Positions 12,403 through 23,264 of a DNA stretch of 64,000 bases are shown here, piece by piece (positions within the stretch are counted from its first letter, which is position 1; the number at the start of each line of letters is the position of its first letter). The stretch is from Halichoerus grypus. Lineage: Eukaryota; Chordata; Mammalia; Carnivora; Phocidae. The stretch covers positions 104,626,389 through 104,690,388 of the forward strand of contig NC_135716.1 of the NCBI RefSeq assembly GCF_964656455.1, given 5' to 3'. Position numbers and translations under genes: made by a program. The notes beneath the pieces are model-generated. The model saw nothing but the letters and a program-made list of their open reading frames with translations. It was not told where the DNA came from and made no database searches.

Positions 12403-13039
12403 ACAATAGCATATTAAAAAGAAATCTAGACAATGAAGATAAAAGTATAACAATAAATGATGTAAAAAACCTAGTGGATGACAGAATCCAGATTACAAAT
12501 GAAGGCCAAGGCAATGATGGCTGACCAGAACTGTAAGATGATTCTTGTTAATATTACATTAGCCTTAGCTGGTCTGGGCTAGAGACTAAAACCAACTCCC
12601 ACCTTATCTTAGCATTAGGAAAAAAGTAAGTTTCTTTAGTCAAATTCCAGAAAACCTGTACTATTTCTTCAACTACATTTTTTTACACTACTTTGTGGTA
12701 TTTTCTGCTTCAAATGTATGGCTTATGAAGAGTCTGGGTTTAGAAACATAGCTTAATGTAAACACAACTCTTGATGTCTTGGGCTATCAGAAAGGTAAAA
12801 CTTAGAGTTACGTTCAAGTTACATTCAACCTTTTAGTAGGAAACAGGTGCCTAAACCAAGGAAGAAATGCCTCATCTTTTCATTAACCATTCTTTTTTCA
12901 TATAATGAATACCTTTATGCAAACAGATTACTAAAATCCCTTTACATCTAACCACAACACTATAATTTTCTCCATAGTAGTGTCTCAGTTTCTTTCTTCT
13001 AAAATACATTTCAGACCACATGAATTGAAAAGTTACAAC
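12403..13039. other. Unannotated intronic sequence
   Basis: Nothing recognised; possibly the decayed 5' part of the L1 that follows. Confidence 0.5.
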
Positions 13040-13254
13040 TGAAATGATAGCAAACAACCTAAATGTCTACATGTCAGACTGGTTACATGTGTTCTTGTAC
13101 ATTACACAGAAATAATACAGAATGGGGAAGGACGCTCTCTGTGTACTGATATGAAAAGATATCCAAGGCGAGTTAAGTGAAAAAAATCAAGGTATAGAAT
13201 AGTATATACAGTGTGCTACATTTTGTGATAAAAATGAAAAATAAGAAGACATAT

Positions 13255-13615
13255 GTTAGCCATTAAAAAAGAATGAAATCTTGCCATTTGCAACTACATG
13301 GATGGATATGGAGGGTATAAGGCTAAGTGAAATAAATCAGTCAGAGAAAGACAAATATCACATGATTTAACTCATATGTGGATTTTAAGAAACAAAACAA
13401 AGAAAAAAAGAGACAAAAAAGCAGAATTAACTATAGAAAACAAACATGATTACCAGAGGGGAGGTGGGGGGGGAGAGGCAGGGATGGGTGAAAGAGGTGA
13501 AAAGAATTAAGAGTGCACTTATGGTAATGAGCACTGAGTAACGTGTAGAACTCCTAAATCACTATATTGTATACCTGAAACTAATATAACACTAATTATA
13601 CTGGAATTTTTTTAA
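13255..13615 (+). repeat. Younger L1 3' fragment nested in an older L1
   Basis: L1 ORF2 end and 3' UTR: CATTAAAAAAGAATGAAATC, CTACATGGATGGATATGGAG, CATGATTTAACTCATATGTG, then GAGGTGGGGGGGGAGAGG and CTAATATAACACTAATTATA. The coding part is degenerate. Confidence 0.85.
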
Positions 13616-13785
13616 ATGTACATATATCTTTACTTGCTTATATGTGCATAAAGAAACTCTAGAAGGATATGGAAGAAACAAATACCAGAAGTTATCCATA
13701 AAAAATTAAAGAGATAAGATCAAGGGTGGGAGAGAGAGTTTTCACTGTAAACCTTACATACTTTTTAAATTTCTGAACCATGTTA

Positions 13786-13953
13786 GGGGTGCCTGGGTGG
13801 CTCAGATGGTTAAACGTCTGCCTTCGGCTCAGGTCAGGATCCCAGGGTCCTGGGATCAAGCCCCGCATCGGGCTCCCTGATCCTTGGGAGCCTGCTTCTC
13901 TCTCTCTCTCTCTGTGTCTCTCATGAATAAATAAATAAAATCTTTTAAAAAAA
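13786..13953 (+). repeat. Can-SINE, short variant in an older L1
   Basis: Only 168 bp. The usual CTCCCTCTCCC block is missing, and the tail reads TGTGTCTCTCATGAATAAAT, resembling dog-type SINEC_Cf tails. Perfect 19-bp duplication at 13767-13785 and 13954-13972. Confidence 0.94.
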
Positions 13954-14010
13954 AAATTTCTGAACCATGTTAATATATTTATATTTTCAAATATTTAAAT
14001 AAAAACAATT

Positions 14011-14682
14011 TAGAAAAATAGGCTACAATTGTAATAATTATTGCTTAATTCTATGTTAAGTAATAATAATTTTCTTCCTATCTTTTCTTCCATTCTGATC
14101 TTAATTAGTCAAAAATTCTAGTTCTCAGGAAACAAATTAATTACCTAGCATATATAAGCTAAACATATAATTATGATTAAAAGAATTTATTCTTTCCTCC
14201 TCCTCCAATATCTTCACCTAAATTGACAATTAAGGATAGCAAGGGTCATCTAGCTAGTGAAAGAGAAATACATCTTCCTTGACTTCTGAATGGATAGTAT
14301 CACCAGCATAAAATTTAATATATATTTTCCACTTAAAATTTTTAAATAGCTACACTGTCCAGCGGGCCTACTGACTGACATTACAATTTTACAAATATTA
14401 CAGCATTATAATTTCCAGCTGTGTGTGTTATTTTTCAAAATAACAACCAAAAAAATTGCAAACATATTTCTGATTTAGCAAACAAACTGAATGGGCCCTC
14501 ACTGTCCCTGGGTAAAGTGCCTCAGTAATCCTGTGCAGACATGACCCCTCTCTTACCACGGACACTGTACTCCTCCCACAGAGAACTTCTGAGGTCAACT
14601 TAGAAACCTCACACCTCCAGGGTTTTCCATAGTGCATACCATAGTGCATAGTGCATCCATTCTCCAAACTCTTATCTAGCTT
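14011..14682. other. Unannotated intronic sequence
   Basis: AT-rich. CATAGTGCAT occurs three times in close succession at 14628-14657; otherwise nothing recognised. Confidence 0.6.
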
Positions 14683-14697
14683 TAAAAGCTCAGCTTA

Positions 14698-14901
14698 GGG
14701 GCACCTGAGTGGCTCAGTAGGTTAAGCGTCTGCCTTCAGCTCAGGTCATGATCTCAGGGTCCTGGGATGGAGCCCCGCATCGGGCTCCCTGCTCAGCCGG
14801 GTGTCTGCTTCTCCCTCTCCCCCTGCCCCTACTCGTGCTCTCTCTCGCCCACTCTCTCAAATAAATAAATAAAATCCTTAAAATAAAAAATAATAAATAA
14901 A
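14698..14901 (+). repeat. Can-SINE
   Basis: Complete element with perfect duplication TAAAAGCTCAGCTTA at 14683-14697 and 14902-14916. Confidence 0.94.
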
Positions 14902-14965
14902 TAAAAGCTCAGCTTAAATGAGTCTGATACTTTCCCAAATCTCTGTCAGAATTAATCTTATCCTC

Positions 14966-15230
14966 ATTTGAGAAACAAGACAGAGGATCATAGGGGAAGG
15001 GAGGGAAAAATGAAAGACAAAACCAGAGAGGGAGACAAACCCTAAGAGACTCCTAATCTCAGGAAACAAACTGGGGTTGCTGGAGTGGAGGGGGTGGGAG
15101 GGATGGGGTGGCTGGGGGAAGGGACACTGGGGAGGGCATGTGTTGTGGTGAGCACTGTGAATTGTGTAAGACTGATGAATCACAGAGCTGTACCCCTGAA
15201 ACAAATAATACATTATATGTTAATAAAAAA
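14966..15230 (+). repeat. 5'-truncated L1 with intact duplication
   Basis: 265 bp of carnivore L1 3' end (AGAGACTCCTAATCTCAGG, GAGCACTGTGAATTGTGTAA, TTATATGTTAATAAAAAA). Perfect 18-bp duplication AGAATTAATCTTATCCTC at 14948-14965 and 15231-15248. Confidence 0.93.
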
Positions 15231-15424
15231 AGAATTAATCTTATCCTCTATTTTTATACAACCTAACTATTTTACAGTTAATTAATGTGCCTAGAGATCT
15301 GCTTGCCCCAACTAGAAGGTGTGATCATTAGAAGAAATACTTTCTATTCATATTTATATCCATGTGGAAAATCCTTAGTTCTTATTAATAATAGTAATCG
15401 TACTAACAACATGGAAAAAAACAA

Positions 15425-15655
15425 AAGCCAGTTACTGTGCCAGACATAATGATAAATGCATTACTTCACTTAATTCCCAGGACAGCCTGAAGCCATTTTA
15501 CAGAAAAGGAAACAGAGGCTCAGAGAGTAGAAGTAACTTGCTCAAGTTGCTTATCCTTTCTACAGGTAGTAAAAAGCAGAATGAGCCTTCAAACCCAGTG
15601 TCTCTGCCTCCAAGGCATATATTCTTAACCACTAGGCTTAGAACTTAGTAGAGTG
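15425..15655 (-). repeat. MIR SINE
   Basis: Antisense MIR: TACTGTGCCAGACATAATGA, GGAAACAGAGGCTCAGAGAG, CAAACCCAGTGTCTCTGCC and TTCTTAACCACTAGGCT. Confidence 0.88.
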
Positions 15656-15674
15656 ATTAATATTTTCATTATTA

Positions 15675-16230
15675 CTGCAAAGGACTGAGTGTTGGTATCC
15701 CCCCAAAATGCACATGTTGAAATCTTAACCCCCAAGGTGATGATATTAGAGGAGATGGACCTTTGGGAGGTGATTAGGTCGTGAGGGTGAGGCCCTCAAG
15801 ATGGGATTAGTGCCCTTATAAGGCACCCCATGAGGTGCCTGGGTGGCTCAGTGGGTTAAGCGTCTGCCTTCGGCTCAGGTCATGATCCTGGGGTCCTGGG
15901 ATCGAGCCCCATGTCAAGCTCCCTGCTCAGCGGGCAGTCTGCTTCTCCCTCTCCCTTTCCCTCTGCCCCTCATCCCACTTTTTCTCTCTCTCTCAAATAA
16001 ATGAATAAAATCTTAAAAAAAAAAAGGTACCCCAGAGATCTTTCTCTCCTTCATTCTACCATGTGAGGATACAAGTTAGCAGTCTGCATTCCTGAAGAGG
16101 GCCCTCACCAGAACATGACCACCCTGATCCAGCCTCTAGAACTGAGAAATAAATTTCTGTTGTTTATAAGCCACCCATAATAGTCTATGCTACTTTGTTA
16201 CAGTAGCCCACACTGACTAAAATAATTACC
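15675..16230 (+). mobile_element. MaLR-type (MLT1/MST-like) solo LTR split by a SINE
   Basis: Two blocks, 15675-15830 and 16024-16230, match the ERVL-MaLR LTR layout: GACTGAGTGTTGGTATCCCC, TTTGGGAGGTGATTAGGTCG, GGGATTAGTGCCCTTATAAG, then CCATGTGAGGATACAAG, AAATAAATTTCTGTTGTTTA and CAGTAGCCCACACTGACTAA. It is a remnant of an ancient endogenous retroviral element with no coding sequence. Subfamily is from memory and not certain. Confidence 0.85.
15831..16023 (+). repeat. Can-SINE inside a MaLR-type LTR
   Basis: Complete element. Duplication AAGGCACCCCA and AAGGTACCCCA (one mismatch) at 15820-15830 and 16024-16034. Removing it rejoins the LTR. Confidence 0.93.
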
Positions 16231-16576
16231 CTTTTCTAAAAATTAGAATTGTATTTTACAAAGGCTTTCAAATTATAGAAGCCATTTGGAGTGGAAGGAA
16301 AAAACAAGCTTTGTCTCCATGTTCAAATGCTTCTATACATAATCTGTCACTTTTTATCTGCCCTTCAGTAGCTAATTAGTTCATCCCCTAGATCACTGGA
16401 GGATATTTTCCTCTCACTACTTTCCTCTGACTTCCTGAGACTACCAAACAGATCAAGCAGATCAAGCACATTAGGCAGTATCTCCCCCATTCCTCCTCCC
16501 GACCTTGACACCCACCCTGTGCCTAATTAACACTCCCTCCTATGGCCTGAGAAACAGAAATGGGAACCCCTTGGAT
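16231..16576. other. Unannotated intronic sequence
   Basis: Nothing recognised between the LTR and the next SINE. Confidence 0.6.
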
Positions 16577-16594
16577 CTGAAGGGATTTAGTCTT

Positions 16595-16825
16595 TTTTTT
16601 TTTTTTTTTTTTTAGAGATTTTTTTTTTTTTTTTAAAGATTTTATTTATTTATTTGACAGAGAGAGAGAGACAGCAAGAGAGGGAACACAAGCAGGGTGA
16701 GTGGGAGAGCGAGAAGCAGGCTTCCCACTGAGCAGGGAGCCCAATGCGGGGCTCGATCCCAGGACCCCGGGATCATGACCTGAGCCGGAGGCAGACGCTT
16801 AACTGACTGAGCCACCCAGGTGCCC
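16595..16825 (-). repeat. Can-SINE with long poly(T) (sense to CDC14A)
   Basis: Reverse-complement element with two T tracts totalling more than 35 T, and a perfect 18-bp duplication (CTGAAGGGATTTAGTCTT) at 16577-16594 and 16826-16843. The long pure tail and intact duplication suggest a recent insertion. Confidence 0.95.
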
Positions 16826-17024
16826 CTGAAGGGATTTAGTCTTGATTTATTCATTCAAATATTTGCTAAAATCACTTTTAAGTATCAGGCACCAAGACCT
16901 GCCCCCTGTGAGTTTACAGGAGAGTAAGGAAGGCGGACAAAGAGGCCTCCTCAATCTTTGCTCTTCCTTTCTTTCATTATTGTCGGTAATTATGAGATTA
17001 GCAGCAATAAGAAATACATATGCT

Positions 17025-17217
17025 GGGGCGCCTGGGTGGCTCAGTCCATTAAGCACCTGCCTTCGGCTCAGGCCATGGTCTCAGGGTCCTGGGATCGAGC
17101 CCCATGTCAGGCTCCCTGCTCTGCGGGAAGCTTCCTTCTCCCTCTCCCTCTGCCCCTCCCCCCTGCTTATGCTCTCTTGCTCACTCTCTCAAATAAACAA
17201 AATCTTAAAAAAAAAAA
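17025..17217 (+). repeat. Can-SINE
   Basis: Complete element about 0.7 kb from the KTPEEAY exon. Imperfect flanks: AAGAAATACATATG and AAGAATTACAGATG. Confidence 0.92.
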
Positions 17218-17504
17218 AAAGAATTACAGATGTTTATAGATTTGGACACACAAATAAACAAAAAGCAAAAATAAAACTGTTAGAATCATTCATAATTCTA
17301 TCAGAAATGACTATTATAGGAGTTTGGCTATATGTTCCCTTCCATTTTTTAAACAAGCTCAAGTTTACCTGAAATTTTTAAAAAACCTTCTTCAGCTGAT
17401 ACCTAAAAAGTATTTTCCAACACTGTAATGAGAAACAGCCTTCCTCAAGATATAAGCTAGATTCATGTGCTAAACAGGTCATTTCGGGTCCCCATGGAAC
17501 ATGT

Positions 17505-17620
17505 GTCTCTGGGAAGGTACCTTGAGGGTCTTATTCTCTATCCCCAGCACCGACATTCAGTCAGAGCTCACTCATGCTCATGAAATGAAAGACTGAATGG
17601 ATGAATCAATGATGTAGAGT
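17505..17620 (+). repeat. L2 3'-end remnant
   Basis: CTTATTCTCTATCCCCAGCA and AATGGATGAATCAATGA near the KTPEEAY exon resemble an L2 terminus. Confidence 0.5.
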
Positions 17621-17929
17621 ACTGAAATCTAACAAATCAAATCTTGACATGGTTATTAGCTCATAAATCAGGCACTCTTTGTGCTGAAAGGTCAAGATAC
17701 AGAAAGAATTCAAGGAGAAAATTAATTCCTAAAAGGAAAAAGCTGTTTTATTCTTACTAGATAGGGGGAAAAGAACTCCGCAAAAATAAAATAATAAAAG
17801 CTACCATCTCATTTAATTCTGTATAACATCATGGTCACAGTCTTAAGACAACTAAAAACACAGCAATCCAACTCTACGGCAGCAGCTGTCTAGCCAAGTG
17901 CTATTAGCCCAATCTCACAAGAGTTATAC

Positions 17930-18009
17930 CTGAACGGAAGATAGGGGGGGTTTGAGCCAGATAGGAGTGCTCTGTAGGCTTCTTCTGGTGTCTTCTTTAA
18001 ATAGATTAC
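17930..18009 (-). CDS. CDC14A: CDC14A coding exon (human exon 5 equivalent), partial CDS
   Basis: On the minus strand the acceptor TTTATCTGTCTTAG precedes 80 nt and the donor is GTATAA after CAG. Translation in the phase left by the previous exon gives [20 protein letters not shown] then PPYLPF, plus the first two bases of Arg130. CDC14B has IYLGRTPEEAYRILIFGE here, so CDC14A is preferred. The KTPEEAY stretch is a CDC14 family signature on the surface that faces the catalytic domain. The next coding exon (beginning DASFGN in human) was searched for by eye down to base 1 and not found, so the following intron exceeds 17.9 kb. The donor GTATAA is weaker than the GTAAGT and GTGAGT of the other two exons. 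Confidence 0.96.
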
Positions 18010-18428
18010 CTAAGACAGATAAATAGCAACATTTAGAACACCACCAAAGAATGACACAAAACTAATTTAATTACTCACCAAATTTGCATTTCCCTTTTTC
18101 CACTTTGACAACTGTCAGTCATGGTGATAATGCTAACCTTTAAAAGACAGCAACCAAGCTGCCAAAATTTCCTTTTCAGCTTGAAGCTAAGCTGCAGCCT
18201 TTGGCTTACAAATGGGTAAGAGCTTAGAGACAGAGGGCAGATCCATAAAGAGGCCATCCAGGGCTGTTTACAAGGCACACTGAACAGATACAATGGCAGA
18301 GTTTTCCCTTTTGGGAGCAGAACAATTCTACTTCCATTATTGTACTGTGCATTCACAGTACAATAAAATAAAGTACAGTAAAATAAATCACAACAAAACT
18401 GAAAATGAATGCAGGTAAGAGCACTAGA

Positions 18429-18612
18429 GGGACACCTGAGTGGCTCAGTCGGTCAAGCGCCCGACTCTTGGTTTCGGCTGGGGTCGTGGTCTAGGGTTGT
18501 GGGATCAAGCCCCACATCGAGCTCCATGCTCAATGCAGAGTCTTCCTGGGTTTCTTCTCTCTCTCTCTCTCAAATAAATAAATAAAAATATTCAAAAATA
18601 ATTTTTTTAAAA
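18429..18612 (+). repeat. Can-SINE, older subfamily
   Basis: Diverged head with GGTCAAGCGCCCGACTCTTGG, a short pyrimidine block and tail AAATAAATAAATAAAAATAT. Duplication AAGAGCACTAGA at 18417-18428 and 18613-18624. Confidence 0.9.
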
Positions 18613-18764
18613 AAGAGCACTAGAAAACACACTGGCTTGACTGTTGATATCGAGGATACTTAAATAAATCCCTCTGGCCCAGCATGATAAACTAATCTTA
18701 AAGAAACAAAAAGGAGCTCTTAAAACCAGTAAACAACTTAATCAGCGTACTGACTATATAATAT

Positions 18765-19165
18765 GTGCCAGGTACGGGTACCTCTCTTAATAGAATTTAC
18801 ATTATGGGGCAAAGACAATAGTTAACAAAATAAATGCAGTCTGAGATAGGTGCTAAAAAGGAAATAAACAGCGTTCTGGAAAGAGAATAGAAAGGGGCTA
18901 CTTGAGGGAAGGCACAGGGAGGGCTCCCTGGTAGACATGTAGGGTAAGATCTGCAGGGGACAGTCCATGGAAAAGCAAGGAAGAGGAGGAAGGGCTTGCC
19001 AGGCAGCAGGAATAACGAGGGCACCATCCTTGCTGAGGGAAAGAGCTTGGTGATTGGACAGAGAGATCCTCGGTGTGGCTAGAACACAGGATAGGAGAAC
19101 CAAGTGGCGGCCAAATAGTGCAGAGCAATACAAACCATAGGCAGACTCCGATTTTATTCTAAGTA
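18765..19165 (-). repeat. L2 LINE fragment (sense to CDC14A)
   Basis: GTGCCAGGTACGGGTACCTC, AGACAATAGTTAACAAAATA, AGGGCTTGCCAGGCAGCAGG and GCAGACTCCGATTTTATTCT read as the antisense of L2. Confidence 0.8.
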
Positions 19166-20312
19166 TAATTTAATATCTTAACTTTGAGCTGAGGACATTG
19201 GTCATTTTCCTCTACAGTTTGAATCAAATTTTATTCCCAAAGATCCTCTCTACCTAGAATTAATGGCATTATTTCAAAACCCTGTGCATTTCAGCAAGAG
19301 TGGCAGGGCCTCAGTTCTTAAAAAGGAGGACCTTCCTCTTTACTTACAAATTTCCTTTGAGTTTTAAGCTATCCCACTAGCAATATATTACATGCATTTT
19401 TAATTATTAACATTTTCAGAACTAGAAAACACCTTAATTCTGTCTTCTCTAAAGAAAGGAAACTAAAATAAATACATAAAAGAGACTTCCAGCGTTTAAA
19501 AAAAAGCTCTATATTCATTTGACAAGTAAGTCTGACGGTCTGATAGGGCACACACCAACCAAAGCCAATCGAACATGAAACCAAAACAGCCCAGAAAATA
19601 AAACCACCGTAAAAGAATGATCTAGACGTGAGTCACTGATTCTACAAAGGGAGAATCACAGCTCTAGTTGCAGCTCAAATAATTAGAAAAATCCACTTAA
19701 ACCAACCCTAGCTTTAAAGCCCCTTTTGAGTAACCAATATGAAAACAGGATTTTGCTGGGCCTTAATGGGTAGGTTATACCCTATAAAGAGAGTCGGTTA
19801 TAATGCGGTGATTTCTCAAGCCTAAAGATGCAGCACTACTGGAAAGTTGACTACCTCTGCTAAAAGGGAAAGCTGCTATAAAAGACTTCTGTGTTTGGAT
19901 GGCGTAATTAAAGCTCAGACAACGACCTTTGAAAAGCAAAACTACACTTCCCTCCTCAGGAGCAATTACATTAATTCCCTTTAATTTCGAGGCAGCCATT
20001 CTGCAGGAGAGGCAACAGTCCACATGAAATCCTTCTTTAGACTGGATACCCCACAGGGTTTAGCTACTCATCTTACCTGCATGACTTAGCACACATGACC
20101 CATGTTCTCACACTGTAAGATGAGAGTCTGTTTTTATTTTTATCCCAGTGCTAAATTATTAATAAGTGCAAAGTGAAACCCAGCAGAGGCCATATAAATT
20201 CCAGGAAGGGTCCGGGGGCAGGTAAATACAATGCCCTTTTACAACCTGATGATAGGTGAAATGTAATAAATGAGTGCATTACTGTATGTACACATGCTAG
20301 GGTCATTAGAAT
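19166..20312. other. Unannotated intronic sequence
   Basis: About 1.1 kb with no recognisable repeat. An 82-codon minus-strand open frame (19775-20023) has no splice context or recognisable product. Confidence 0.6.
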
Positions 20313-20322
20313 ATCAAATTTA

Positions 20323-20541
20323 GGGGCGCCTGGGTGGCTCAGTCGTTAAGCGTCTGCCTTCGGCTCAGGTCATGATCCCAGGGTCCTGGGATCGCGCCCC
20401 ACGTTGGGCTCCCAGCTCAGCGGGAAGCCTGCTTCCTTCTCTCCCTTCTCCCCTCCCCCTGCTCATGCTCTCTGGCTCACAGGCGCATGTGCTCTCTCTC
20501 TGAAATGAATAAATAAAAAAAATTTTTTTAATAAAACTAAA
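20323..20541 (+). repeat. Can-SINE
   Basis: Complete head and a long pyrimidine middle with a GGCGCATGTG insertion. Flanks ATCAAATTTA and ACCAAATTTA differ at one base. Confidence 0.92.
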
Positions 20542-20915
20542 ACCAAATTTAATATCAATAATTGGTTGCCAGATATTCTAATATCTCTAAAAATATTTTC
20601 TGAATAAAATTAATCTCAAAGCATCTTCTAAATATTTTGATTTTCCTTTTCTGCTTCCCAGGGGAAGAAATAATATGCTGTCTACTTTCCTCACTAGATA
20701 TTAGCATAGATAAACCCAAACTGAAAGAATCTTCCCAAACTTTTGATAGGTAAAATTTAACAAAAGCCTTCTGCGTAGTGCTTGGTGTATGTATCATGCT
20801 AAGTTACCCCTGGAGGAGTGAGGACATGCATTACCTTTTATCAGAGTGTACTACTCTTGCCAGGAAGTCCTCGAAACTTCTCAATAGAACAGCACTGGAC
20901 ATAATGCGGGGTTTG

Positions 20916-21110
20916 TTTTTTTTTTAGATTTTATTTATTTATTTGACAGAGAGAGACAGCGAGAGAGGGAACACAAGCAGGCGGAGTGGGAGAGGGAGAA
21001 GCAGGCTTCCGGCTGAGCAGGGAGCCCGATGCGGGGCTCGATCCCAGGATCCTGGGATCATGACCTGAGCTGAAGGCAGATGCTTAACGAGTGAGCCACC
21101 CAGGCGTCCC
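20916..21110 (-). repeat. Can-SINE (sense to CDC14A)
   Basis: Reverse-complement element from poly(T)-AGATTTTATTTATTT to GAGCCACCCAGGCGTCCC. I could not fix a clean duplication. Confidence 0.92.
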
Positions 21111-21247
21111 ACATTTTTTTAAATTTACTAGAAGCCAACCAATTAAAATGATTGTGTTTTTGCTTAATTAACTTTAATGCCAGGTACCAAGGACCCAAAT
21201 AACTCTCTCAATTTCTTTACTAAAAGATTCTTAAAGAGCCAGCATTC

Positions 21248-21275
21248 TAAAATAAATAAATAAATAAATAAATAA
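21248..21275. repeat. (AAAT)n simple repeat
   Basis: Six perfect AAAT units with no adjoining retroposon. Confidence 0.9.
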
Positions 21276-21636
21276 CCAATGGCTGTGAGGTTTTTGTTTA
21301 ACAACATCACTGAAGTTATAGTACTATAAGATAGCATAATTTATATGACTTACCAATAAGCCAATGTTTCCCACACTTTAATGAATCATGCATCAACTTT
21401 CCCAACTTCCGCCACCACAAGTAGCACCATGTATTACTATTTCTCTTTAAACAGACACACCCATTTAAATCAATTTATTCTAAAGTGTTTTATATCATTG
21501 CTATTAACAGAAAACCACTATCATTTGCCATGTAGAGTCTAGACATAAATGAATATTAAAATACATAATTTAAAATATTCAAAGATTTGTGCACACCACA
21601 CACTGAGAAACAACGCTTCAAAATATCAAGTTTGGG

Positions 21637-21836
21637 GGGCGCCTGGGTGGCTCAGTCGTTAAGCGTCTGCCTTCGGCTCAGGTCATGATCCCAGAGTCCT
21701 GGGATCGAGCCCCGCATCGGGCTCCCTGCTCTGCAGGAAGCCTGCTTCTCCCTCTCCCACTCCCCCTGCTTGTGTTCCCTCTCTCGCCGTGTCTCTCTCT
21801 GTCAAATAAATAAATAAAATCTTAAAAAAAAAGAAA
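21637..21836 (+). repeat. Can-SINE
   Basis: Young-type element with perfect duplication ATCAAGTTTGGG at 21625-21636 and 21837-21848. Confidence 0.94.
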
Positions 21837-21848
21837 ATCAAGTTTGGG

Positions 21849-23264
21849 CTAATTTTATAGAAGAACAGCAGACCAACTTGGGAAGTTAAATAAAATCCTC
21901 TTTAAATTAATCCAAAAATACTTCTAAATCATTTCTTTTTACTAAATCCTATGGTCATTAAATCTTTAAAGCCTGTCGAGAAATAATATGCATAAATTTC
22001 AGAAGCATTTTGAAATTTACAATGATATTTCTCTACTCAGATCATTTAATCTCTCTGATACATAAAAGGTGATTCTTCAAACAACAAATGGCTTAATATA
22101 GAAGGGCTACACCAGACTTTGAGTCACAAATTGGCTGATGGTCTTTATCTGGGGACATTTGCCTCAGTTCTAAGTATGTGTTTAGCTGTGTTTTTAGGGG
22201 CTATTATTTCTCCAAAAAAGACTTATTATAAAATGCAACACATACACACATCCCATGTATATATCTAAAGATGAAACCTGTGCTCCTATTTTAATTATAT
22301 TTATTTTCTGTGATCTGTAAAGTGGAAATACTCTTGAGAATTTGATTTGGTCATCTGAGAGAGTATTCTTTAATTGTGGCATTTGATTTCCTGTTATTTG
22401 TTTACTATTTTGCTTGTTTATAAAAGAGAAAACAGATGCTGAGAACAGCCTTTCCCAGTCAAGTACCACCACCAGAACACGGACATGATAGCTGTGCATT
22501 AGCATTCTGACCGTTGCTGAGTCAATTAAATTTCTTCAAAATAGAAGTTTCCAGAAAACAGATGTTATAACTTAAAAACAGTCTAGAAGCCCTAAAACTT
22601 ACCAAATATGGAAGACTTAAACCAAAAGAGAAATTTTCCTTAAAATTTTCAGACAGGTAGTTCTAGCATATACAGAGTGCTAAATGGGGATGTTACAAAG
22701 ATGTCCCTCTGTGTGATATGTGCTTTGGATTCTATTCCGCTAAATTAACAGTCATGCATGGGCCCCTTTCCCAAGCCCCATATAACTTAAAATTATCACA
22801 CTTGCAAGACAGCAATTGAGGACGGGGATGGGCAGAGGTAATAAGACGATGTTTCTTTCCCTGGTGCAGCTGACCAGTGTAGAGCACCTGCTTGGTTTGA
22901 AAGCCCTGCACCCTCACTGGCTTCTCCCATCATCCCCCCTGTGTCTGTCATCCAGGGTTGCTCCCAGTCAGCCAAACTCAATCTCCAAAGCCACCTGTGA
23001 CTCTGGCCTCTCTCTTTCATTGTGTCCATCCTCATCCGGTCAATACCCGGACTGATTCTTTCTCTATATCCTCTACAGCCTGAGGGGCTGAAACAGAACA
23101 TTTGGGGAGAGAAAGAAAAGTACACAAATATCTTCTCAAATTTTATAAAACCACTACTTGGGGTCCCTCCAACGACCTTGAGAGAGAGAGGCCCAACCAT
23201 GTTAAAGGCCCTGAATCTTAAACTGCATTTAGTTTTCCGGTGAATCTGCATTTGACCTTTCTTT
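21849..23264. other. Unannotated intronic sequence
   Basis: Start of a 7-kb Can-SINE-free stretch. A 151-codon minus-strand frame (22796-23251) overlaps two plus-strand frames and matches no family I know. Confidence 0.6.

Larger units (their letters stand above)
13040..14010 (+). repeat. L1ME-like LINE, interrupted twice
   Basis: Three blocks in order: 13040-13254 (CTCTCTGTGTACTGATATGA, AAAATCAAGGTATAGAATAG), 13616-13785 (TATGTGCATAAAGAAACTCT, TTTTCACTGTAAACCTTACA) and 13973-14010. The interruptions are a younger L1 and a short Can-SINE. Confidence 0.75.
1..17929 (-). other. CDC14A: CDC14A intron 5 (partial)
   Basis: The 5' part of the intron after the PPYLPF exon, starting GTATAA on the minus strand. 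The next coding exon is not visible here. It holds twelve Can-SINEs, a MaLR-type LTR and several L1 and DNA-transposon fragments. Confidence 0.85.

Noticed and set aside
22796..23251. 151-codon minus-strand open frame on the CDC14A strand
   Set aside because: No matching CDC14A region, no splice-site pair that would fit, and overlapping opposite-strand frames.
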